From contig QAOA01002967.1 in assembly GCA_003255065.1 (NCBI GenBank), positions 150,404 to 214,403 of the forward strand: a stretch of 64,000 nt of DNA, given 5' to 3'. This DNA is from Cercis canadensis (taxonomy: Eukaryota > Streptophyta > Magnoliopsida > Fabales > Fabaceae). The translations under genes and the position numbers were made by a program. The notes under the pieces were generated by a model, which had not been told where the DNA came from, ran no database searches, and saw nothing but the letters and a program-made list of their open reading frames with translations. This document shows positions 55,560 to 64,000 of this stretch, in pieces; positions within the stretch are counted from its first letter, which is position 1, and each line of letters starts with the position of its first letter.

Positions 55560-56345
55560 ATAAGGTAACCCTAGGTCGAACCAAAGGATTGTTCTATTTA
55601 GTGAATCAGTTATACGGGTATGCAAGGTTCTCTCTATTTCAGGGTCTACTTCAAGCAAGACAAAAGGAGAAGACCTAGTCATACACCATGCAAACAAGTG
55701 TCTAAATGCCTAAACACACCACAATGCACAAAAACACAGAAAAACACACAAAACTGACAGAATTAAGCTAAAACCGAAACACACCAAAAACATAAAACAA
55801 AGGTAAAAAGACACCAAAATAGGACTAGAAAAGGTATCTAAACATTTTTTAAAATTTTTCTACCACCACAGGACGAAAGGTAGATGAAAATGGAACTCAA
55901 AAATCAAATAAAAAATCTTAAAAAAATGGAAAAGTGGTCAAAACAGTGGAATTTGGCTTAAAAAAGTGGACCTCATGGCCATTGGCCATGATTGTTGTGA
56001 GTTAGGCCATTTTCCTTCAACTGAGTAAGTTTCAGGTCAATCGGAGCTAAAAATTTTGGTGAACAGTAGACCCAGAAATCACTAAATCAAGCCAAACCGA
56101 AGGAAAAACAAAGGGGAAATGGTCCAAATGGCCAGAATTCACTCAATGACAATATAAAGCATCTAAGCACACTTGAAATCAAGAAAAACAATGGCCACTG
56201 GCCTCAAACAGAATGGATACTTGGCCAAAAAGTATGGAAAAAGTGGCCAAAACCCTAAAAACAACAAAAACTCAAACACAAGGGGGGTGAATTAGGGGGA
56301 AGTTAGAAGTCAGTTTTACTACTAATACTACTGATTCAAAGATAG
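55560..56345 (-). other. element C leader (non-coding, between primer site and gag)
   Basis: Matches the leader of element A (43942-44720). No coding frame beyond short ones. It is rich in 'acacaaaa' and 'caaaaa' repeats on the plus strand. A short stretch at about 55545-55610 ('aaggattgttctatttagtgaatca') repeats LTR-proximal sequence and looks like a small internal rearrangement. Confidence 0.55.
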
Positions 56346-56350
56346 AACAA

Positions 56351-56368
56351 TCCCCGGCAACGGCGCCA
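56351..56368 (-). other. primer-binding site (tRNA-Asp), element C
   Basis: The minus strand TGGCGCCGTTGCCGGGGA is a perfect 18-nt complement of the plant tRNA-Asp(GUC) 3' end including CCA, 5 bp inside the LTR. Confidence 0.96.
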
Positions 56369-56373
56369 AAATT

Positions 56374-57801
56374 TGATGAGCTGCCGAGGCTCCTCAAATT
56401 ACTTAAAGTTTTAGGTCGGTTACCTAGCTATTTGCAGCATAGGACAGCCCTAAGTCGAACCTAAGGATTGTTCTATTTAGTGAATCATATAGAGAAGCAT
56501 GTAAACAGGGGGGTTGTGTTTGTTTTAAGTGCTTGACAGAAATTAATTGTAAGTGGTAACCTAAAGGAAAACAACCAATCCAAGCCTTAACTGATTCTGA
56601 TTTTGATTCATCCTTGATTTCTAATGATCCATTCAATTATTAACCATGTTCTTGGCCTTTAAAACATATCAAGACGCCTCTCAATGTTCTATGGATTTCC
56701 ACTGGTTAAGCAACCAGAATTCGGATTCAACTAAGACTAAATGAATTAAGCAAACATTCAAGTCTAGTTTTACCTAAGTCCATGATCCAGCCAAGGTGAT
56801 TAATCCATCCAAAAGCTCAGAAACATTAATCAACCATACAATCCTCTTTTATCACATGCAATTAAGCAATCACACATGAAGATCCAAATTCGAATTAAGC
56901 AATTCAAACAGAATATTTCAAAGGATTGAAAGAACTTTGATTAACAACTAAAATGAAGAACAACAACTCATAATCTCAAAACCAATAATCAGAATAGCAA
57001 AACCTGGATTGATATGTTGGATTAGCCCTCCATGAACAAGAGGAGCTGAAGTTCTTACAAAATATCTAAAGAAAACTTAAGAACTAAGGAAAGCACAAAA
57101 ATCTGTCTAAAATATCTAATGAGGTGGTTATGAATTTCGGCTGCCTCCTTCTTCTGATATAGACCTCCAATTTTACATGCACACCTAAATTGCCCTTAGG
57201 GCACACTTGTTCCCATGGGCCTTAGCTTCAATTGGGCTTTGGTTTGGGCCCATTTGGACTTGTCATGAGGAAGTTAGGCCCATTTAAGTGGCAGAAGGTG
57301 TCTGGAACCGTCAGCTAACTTGCACAGCAAATAAGACCATCTTCCACATAAAATATGGTGAACCGGTCTTCATATCAATTGAAGCTCTGTCTGTTAGCTT
57401 TCCAATGGTACCAGTTTCAGGTCAATATGACATCTACAACTCAAGTTATGACCCAAATACTGCATGTAGGTCAGGATCCTGCGACAGCATGTCTTCTCTG
57501 GCTTCCAGGCTGCATATGACCTTCTGAACGTCCGAATTAGCTTTGGAGCCCTGAAAGAAAGTTGTAGACAATTCTCTCAGCTTTCCAACAAGGTATGACT
57601 CGGAATTTTTGGACATCCAGAACTCAAGATATGCCTGAAACACAGAGACAGCATATAATGCCCAGTATTGCTGGAAATTGCAATTAAGCATAAATGGATC
57701 CTAAGTCATGAAATGAGGTCTAAGTCTATGCAATTCAGCCCAAAAGAGGTTTAAAAGACTAAGTATGAGGAATAACTATTGTATAAAAAGTGTGTTCATC
57801 A
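56374..57801 (-). repeat. complete family 2 LTR shared by elements C and D
   Basis: 1428 bp with TGATGAAC...GCTCATCA tips. Its lower side carries the primer-binding site of C, its upper side the polypurine tract of D, and there is no target duplication on either side. It therefore serves at once as 5' LTR of C and 3' LTR of D. Confidence 0.95.
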
Positions 57802-57816
57802 AATTCCCCCACACTT

Positions 57817-59242
57817 AGCTTTTGCACGTCTCGGGCAAACTAAAATTCCAAAACTAAGAAAAGCAAGAACAAGGAAACAAAAACAAATTTAAAAACTAAA
57901 GGATCACCTCCCAATGATATTTAAGAAATGCAGAAGTTCATACCACAAGTAAGATAAGCAATTAAAGATTCAAGGAACTCACAGCATTCATGAAATAAAA
58001 TTTCTTCTCATCCAAAATCAACAAACAAGGTAACTTCAATTGGAAAGCATAAGTCAAGAATGATAGATCCTCACAAGATATACTCTCAATCCCTCAAGTG
58101 TTTAGAAATTAGGTACTTCACTCAATCAAACTCATGAAGAGATGCACTACCATAAGCTTGCTTATCTTCTACTTCTCCACTACTCAAACAAATGCACACA
58201 CAAATCAAGAGGACTTTATTTAAGGTTGTAATAAGGCCAAGGTAAAGGTAAAGGAATGAATCAAAATGGATATCACAAGGTAAAACTCAAAGAGAATAAA
58301 AGAACATTGGAGAGGAACTCAAATGACAAGCATTAAATTCCAAGTGTGTAAAGCATATTCTCCTTCTGTGCACATATTCCTTTTCCTTTTCTTTTCCTTT
58401 TTCACAATTCTGATTTTTTTTTTTTTTTTTTTTTTTTTCAGAACCAATTGGCTCTTTTTTTTTTTTTTTTCTTTCTTTCTTTCACATAATACTTTGCACA
58501 TTAGGATTCACAACCTCCACACTTGTACTATTAATTACCCACAAGCATAAGAGCTCCTCTAAGACAATGAACCAATGCTCTCCCATTCCCTAAGGTAAGG
58601 TAACAACATGGTATTTTGTACATAGGCATATAATGAGCTAATATCAAAGATAGGCAAATAGGCTCAATGGGGGTAATCAAACGGAAATAATACAAGGTTG
58701 GCTATTTGGCAAAGTGGCTAAATTAAGAAAGAATGCCTCAATCATGTTCATGTATGCAAATGAAAATGTAGCCTCAAAAAGAATCAAGCAAGTTCTAGAG
58801 TTAACAAATTTCATGAGTGAAATCACACAAGAAGGAAAAAGAATGGCACAAATGCCAAATCCATTCATCAAAAGGCTCAAAACTCACAAGGCATGTATCT
58901 ATCAAACTTAATCATCAATCCAACATCTAAAACCAAGCATGTGAAATTAAGGATGGAAAACAAGCTATTCAATCATGCTATGAACCTTGAAATGTAATTA
59001 CTTTAAACTTACAACTTTACAAATTCTAAAACATCATTGGAGGGTAATTAAAACAGAAAAATGACAACAAAAACAGAAAAAACAGCAAGAACAACAAACA
59101 GAAAAAATTCAAACAGACAACAACAAATTTACAGAAATAGTAAAGTAATCAACTAAACTAATCAACTAACCTAATCAACTAAACAGAAAACACCTAATCA
59201 ACTAAACAGAAAACAATAAAGCAACTAAACTATATACAGAAA
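57817..59242 (-). other. element D 3' region, non-coding
   Basis: No domain and no long frame. T-runs at about 58415-58438 and 58457-58472 give spurious Lys/Phe-rich frames on the two strands. This is the only complete 3' region of the family in the window; element C keeps just the pol-proximal part. Confidence 0.6.
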
Positions 59243-59280
59243 TCCCTCCCCCACACTTAAATTTTACATTGTCCTCAATG
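59243..59280 (-). other. internal polypurine-tract-like motif, element D
   Basis: The minus strand reads 'cattgaggacaatg', then 'aaatttaagtgtgggggaggg'. It lies 1.44 kb inside the true polypurine tract and repeats its 'aagtgtggggg' core. Confidence 0.65.
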
Positions 59281-59290
59281 TAAAGACTTC

Positions 59291-59526
59291 AAAAAGTATC
59301 AACAGATGACAAGTAATAACAAGCAGTCACATAAGGACAAGTAAAGTAAAAGAGAGAGAAGGAGCATCCTTATCAGATCAGGGGAGGTAGATGGCATCGT
59401 GCAAGTGGACAAAAAAGTATCAACAGATGACAAGTAATAACAAGCAGTCACATAAGAACAAGTAAAGTAAAAGAGAGAGAAGAAACATCCTTATCAGGGG
59501 AGGTAGATAGCATCGTGCAAGTGGAC
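59291..59526 (-). repeat. tandem duplication (about 115-120 bp) at the pol 3' end of element D
   Basis: 59291-59410 and 59412-59526 repeat the block from 'aaaaagtatcaacagatgac' to 'gcatcgtgcaagtggac', which includes the last pol codons. The copies differ by a 5-bp 'gatca' insertion and a few bases. Confidence 0.9.
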
Positions 59527-60264
59527 CTCCTCCACTATGTCCTCCTGAGCGCCCTCATAAAATGGCTTGAGGCGATGCCCGTTCACCTTGAAAGCCTTGC
59601 TGGTGGACTCACTCGCTATCTCCACTACACCATAAGGGAAAACCTTGGTGACAATAAACGGGCCAAGCCACCGAGAACGGAGCTTGCCAGGCATGAGCTT
59701 TAAGCGAGAGTTATACAGGAGAACTTTCTGGCCAGCAGAGAACTCCTTCCTCAGCACCATGTTATCATGGAACCGCTTGGTCTTTTCCTTGTAAAGGCGG
59801 GAGCTCTCATAGGCATCCAAACGAAGCTCCTCAAGCTCTTGGAGGTGAAGCTTTCTCTGGGACCCGGCTTGACTCAAATCAAGGTTGCACTGCTTGACCG
59901 CCCAATAGGCCTTGTGCTCAAGCTCCACTGGAAGGTGGCAGGCTTTGCCAAAAACGATCCGGTAGGGAGACATCCCAATAGGTGTCTTGAAAGCAGTCCG
60001 GTATGCCCACAGAGCATCCTCAAGTCGCAAACTCCAGTCCTTCCGATTAGGTTGGACAGTCTTCTCCAAGATACGCTTGATTTCCCTGTTGGAGACTTCA
60101 GCTTGCCCATTGGTCTGAGGGTGATAAGGAGTGGAAACCTTATGCATGACGCCATATTTCTTCATTAAAGCTGCAATGGTCCGGTTGCAGAAATGCGAAC
60201 CCTGATCACTGATGATGGCCCTAGGAATGCCAAATCTGCAGAAAATGTTTGATCTAACAAAATC
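59494..60264 (-). pseudogene. element D integrase C-terminal part, out of frame with the rest of Pol
   Basis: Continues the integrase from [10 protein letters not shown] through [13 protein letters not shown] to the C-terminal VNGHRLKPF and the stop at 59494. It is separated from the upstream frame by a one-base loss near 60265, where element C reads 'aaaatccac' and D 'aaaatcac'. The loss lies between the first and second catalytic Asp codons, so no complete integrase can be made. Confidence 0.9.
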
Positions 60265-63200
60265 ACAACAACTTTAGAATCATCAGTACGGGTGGCTTTC
60301 GCCTCCACCCACTTAGACACATAATCCACAGCAAGTAAGATGTAAACAAAACCGAAAGAAACAGGAAAAGGACCCATAAAGTCAATACCCCAGACATCAA
60401 AAATCTCACAGAATAACAAAGGCTGCTGGGGCATCTCATGCCTATGGGAAATGTTCCCGGTTCGCTGACATTGTTCACAAGATTTACAAAATATATGTGC
60501 ATCCCTAAATAAAGTGACCCAATACAATCCAGAGTCTAAGACCTTCCTAGCCGTACGTTGAGGACCAAAATGTCCACCACATGCAAAAGTATGGCAAAAG
60601 CTAAGAACAGACTGAAACTCATTATCAGGCACACATCTCCTAATAATTTGATCACTACAAAATTTCCAGAGATAGGGATCATCCCACACATAATATTTCG
60701 CCTCACTCTTTAACTTGTCTATTTGGGCACGTGTGAGGTGTGAGGGCAAAGCATGGGCAGCTAGATAATTTACAAGATCTGCATACCATGGAAACTCACC
60801 ATGCAGCCCTAACAGCTGCTCGTCAGGAAAGGAATCCTGAATGGGCAGTAGATCAGGATCTCGCTCTATGCGGCTGAGGTGGTCAGCAACCAGGTTCTCT
60901 GCTCCACTCTTGTCGCGGATCTCCACATCAAACTCTTGAAGCAGCAGCATCCACCTAATCAGTCGTGGCTTGGCATCCGGTTTCTTCAAGAGATACCTCA
61001 AAGCTGTATGATCTGAGAACACCACAACCTTCGAATCTATCAAATAAGACCTGAACTTATCTAATGCAAAAACAATAGATAAAAGTTCTTTTTCAGTGGT
61101 GGTGTAATTCGCTTGAGCAGCATCCAGAGTTCTCGAAGCATAGTAAACCACATGAGGAACTTTGGCCACTCGCTGCGCCAAGACCGCTCCCAAGGCATAG
61201 TTCGAAGCGTCGCACATCAGCTCGAATGGGAGTGTCCAATCAGGTGGCTGAATGACAGGGGTACTGGTGAGAGCTAGCTTCAGGCGGTTGAAAGCTTCCT
61301 TGCACTTCTGGTCAAACAGAAACTCCACATCTTTCTGCAGAAGGCTAGACAGCGGAATGGCTATCTTGCTGAAGTCTCTGATAAAGCGCCGGTAGAAACC
61401 TGCATGTCCCAGAAATGATCGCACTTCCCGCACGCATGTGGGGTAAGATAAAGCAGTTATGACATCTATTTTAGCAGGATCTACCTCAACCCCTTTTCTA
61501 GATACTACATGGCCTAAAACTATACCTTGCTCTACCATGAAATGGCACTTTTCAAAATTTAAGACAAGGTTAGTCTCAATGCAGCGATGTAGTACTCTAG
61601 CTAAACTACTCAGACAGTCATCAAAAGAAGAACCATAAACAGTAAAATCATCCATAAACACCTCCATGCACTCCTCTAAAAAATCAGAGAATATACTTAC
61701 CATGCACCTCTGGAAGGTACCAGGGGCATTGCAAAGGCCGAAAGGCATCCGCCGGTAAGCAAATGTGCCGAAGGGACAGGTAAAAGTGGTCTTCTCTTGA
61801 TCCTCCGGTGCTATATGAATCTGGAAGTACCCAGTGTAGCCATCCAGGAAGCAGTAATGTGATTTCCCAGCTAACCGCTCCAGCATTTGATCGATGAACG
61901 GCAGGGGGTAATGATCCTTCCTGGTGGCTTGATTCAGTCTCCTGTAATCGATGCAGACCCGCCAGCTATTCTGCACTCGGGTAGGCAGCAACTCGTTGTT
62001 CTGGTTGGCCACCGCTGTCACCCCGGATTTCTTCGGGACGACCTGCACTGGGCTCACCCAAGTGCTGTCAGAGATAGGATAAATGATGCCAGCTTGCAGA
62101 AGCTTGGTCACCTCCTTCTTTACTACATCCAGGATGAGAGGGTTTAATCGCCTCTGGGGCTGCCGCACTGGTTTAGCGCCATCTTCAAGTAATATGCGAT
62201 GCATGCATGTAGATGGACTAATGCCAGGAATATCTGCTAACGTCCAGCCAATGGCTCGCTTATGCTCTTGCAGAATGCACAGCAATCTTTCCTCTTGCTC
62301 AGGAAGTAAATTGTTGGCCACAATTACTGGAAGCTGCTCTGCAGAGGCCAAATACGCATACTTCAGATGCTTAGGCAGAGGCTTCAGCTCTAGCTTGGGT
62401 GGCTGCACTGCAGAGGGCAGAAATCTGGGTGGCTGAATGTCAATCTTTGCAGACTGAATCTCCTCCTGAACAGCAGCTGCTGCCAGCTCTGTGGAACCAG
62501 AGTTATCATCACGTAGAAAGGTAGAGATCTCAGCACAAATAGCACAGCCAGAATCACCGTCACAATCAGCACGAGATTGGCACTGAATAGAATCATCAAA
62601 ACCAGCCAAATCAGGTAAGTCAGCACACATATGACGGTAAACATCCTCAACCAAATCATCAATCACATCAATGTGAAAGACAGCATGCTCATCCATGGGA
62701 TGCTTCATAGCATCAAAAATGTTGAACTGCACAACAGATTCGCCAAACTCCATGGATAGAGTTCCTGCATACACATCAATCTTAGTCCGCGCAGTCTTGA
62801 GGAATGGTCTGCCCAGAATGAGTGGAGCCTTGCTGGATTGTGACTGTCCTTCCATCTCCAGAATGTAGAAATCTGTTGGAAAGATCAGCTCATCAACTCT
62901 GACCAACACATCTTCAATCAACCCAGCTGGATAAGCACTGCTCCTGTTGGCTAGCTGTATCACAACTCCTGTGGCATTCAAGGGTCCAAGCCCGAGGGAA
63001 CTGAAAACAGACATAGGCATGACATTGATAGAAGCGCCTAGATCTAGCATGGCATGCTCGAACTTGGAATTTCCTATAACACAGGGGATTGTCAAAGTCC
63101 CTGGATCCTTGCACTTCTGAGGCATAGGTTGAATAAGGGCTGAGACATTCTGACTCATGCTAATCCGCTCATTGCCCTTCAGCCTCCTCCTCTGGGTGCA

Positions 63201-63719
63201 CAATTCCTTGAGAAATTTGGCATATTTAGGAATTTGCTTGATAGCATCCAGCAAGGGAATGTTAACTTCCACCTTCCTGAACGTCTCCAGAAGCTCCCTA
63301 TCGTTCTCAGCCTCATCTTGCTTCCTGGACAGAGTAGCTCTCTGTGGAAAGGGAAGAGCTACTGCAGGCAGCTTGCTTGCAGGTGCAAGGTTGATTGGCT
63401 CAGGAACTGCTGCCTCTGCTGGTTGGGATTCACTGGCAGGTTGAGGCTCGGCTGGCTCTTGCAAGGATTTGCCAGACCTCAATGTGATAGCACTCACATT
63501 ACTCCCATTTGGATTGGGAATTGTCTGTGAAGGGAGTTTGCCAGAACCCTTGGACTGCAACTGGCTAACTGATGATGCCAATTGTCCAATCTGTGTTTCC
63601 AGATTCTGCATAGTGGACTCTGCCCTCTGCTGGAACTGGATATTGTTGGTGGCCATCTGCTTCACCAAATCTTCCAATGAAGGCTCAGGTTTGGATGTTG
63701 ACGGGTTGGCTGGCTGCAT
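60165..63719 (-). pseudogene. element D Gag-Pol: Gag tail, protease, Cys-rich linker, RT, RNase H, integrase start
   Basis: 1184 codons open from [18 protein letters not shown] through the Gag tail straight into protease ([11 protein letters not shown]) with no stop, which shows that this family encodes Gag and Pol in one frame. The Cys-rich linker reads [16 protein letters not shown], where one linker Cys is Arg and a neighbouring Thr is Ala. RT has VFMDDF intact and RNase H is complete. The integrase zinc region and first Asp (WGIDFMG) are present. The frame then leaves integrase after the one-base loss near 60265. Confidence 0.92.
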
Positions 63720-64000
63720 AGGCTGCTGCTGGAATGGTGGCCTGTTTTGTTGAAACTGGCCCTGCCTGGCTGGCTGAAATTGGCTCTGTTGTTGCCAAGG
63801 TTGCCTATACTGCTGCTGTTGTTGCGGCTGTTGTTGGGAGGACTACTGTTGTGGTGCTGCAGCATTGCCATATCTGAAATTTGGATGATCCCTCCAACCA
63901 GGATTGTAAGTGTTGGAGTACGGATCATATCTAGGCTGCTGCTGCGATTGGTATGGGATCGACCAGGAAAAACACTTGCTGCAGCTACAGAGGGATCCTG
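63720..64000 (-). pseudogene. element D gag, partial at the window edge
   Basis: Gln-rich tract and PRYDPYSNTYNPGWRDHPNFRYGNAA-type sequence. A TAG at 63843-63845 stands where elements A and C have CAG, and a one-base loss near 63956 shifts the frame. The rest of gag lies outside the window. Confidence 0.85.

Larger units (their letters stand above)
49387..57801 (-). mobile_element. Athila-like family 2, element C (3' truncated, 5' LTR shared with element D)
   Basis: Minus-strand element. The 3' region is cut at 49387, the position matching about 58975 in element D, so about 1.2 kb of 3' region and the 3' LTR are lost. Pol, gag, leader and primer site are present, then the complete 5' LTR (56374-57801). 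That same LTR has element D's polypurine tract on its other side. Confidence 0.93.
57802..64000 (-). mobile_element. Athila-like family 2, element D (runs off the window end)
   Basis: Minus-strand element starting at the polypurine tract 'aagtgtgggggaatt' (57802-57816, read on the minus strand) next to the shared LTR. It contains about 1.4 kb of 3' region, all of pol and the C-terminal part of gag. Its gag start, leader and 5' LTR lie beyond 64000. Confidence 0.93.

Noticed and set aside
58319..58550. Lys-rich and Phe-rich frames on the two strands
   Set aside because: Translation of two T-runs in the 3' region of element D.

Overview
The window is nuclear DNA of a flowering plant, most likely a eudicot. 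It is AT-rich between genes. It holds one multi-exon plant gene with GT-AG introns, and it is dominated by nested LTR retrotransposons whose primer-binding sites match plant initiator tRNA-Met (copia type) and tRNA-Asp (Athila-like gypsy type). Nothing bacterial, organellar or CRISPR-like is visible. The species cannot be named from sequence alone.

Layout. 1-900: remnants of old retroelements. 1901-2191: a complete miniature LTR element (TRIM) with a perfect 5-bp target duplication. 3050-4945: a segment carrying a one-exon minus-strand gene for an acidic nuclear-type protein with three EAR-type repressor motifs. 4957-6231: a non-autonomous DNA transposon with long inverted ends. 6580-23464: a minus-strand copia element with 209-bp LTRs, split in its reverse transcriptase by a 12.3-kb Athila-like element (7825-20113). 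23964-24151: a second TRIM. 24360-26260: a diverged duplicate of the 3050-4945 segment whose gene copy is broken. 26941-32165: a second copia element with a perfect target duplication, sitting inside an older MITE. 32405-32755: a chimeric LTR fragment. 34517-38134: the first nine coding exons of a beta-N-acetylhexosaminidase (HEXO1-like, plus strand), ending just before the exon expected to carry the catalytic Asp-Glu pair. 39549-64000: a cluster of four copies (A, B, C, D) of a second Athila-like family.

The cluster is best read as a head-to-tail array A-C-D in which neighbouring copies share one LTR, with a plus-strand, deletion-derived copy B placed in the LTR shared by A and C. C keeps an unbroken 1372-codon protease-RT-RNase H-integrase frame but its gag is broken. 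B has lost protease, RT and integrase, yet keeps one open frame that fuses part of Gag to an amplified cysteine-rich module. That module also lies, unamplified, between protease and RT in A, C and D. I know of no description of it, and it is the best candidate here for something undescribed.

Host genes: one apparently intact EAR-motif gene, its decayed tandem duplicate, and the 5' part of HEXO1. Once the transposons are set aside, the two EAR-gene copies lie only about 1.2 kb apart, so the duplication came first and the transposons separated the copies later. No function can be given to the EAR-motif protein beyond a likely transcriptional co-repressor-recruiting role.
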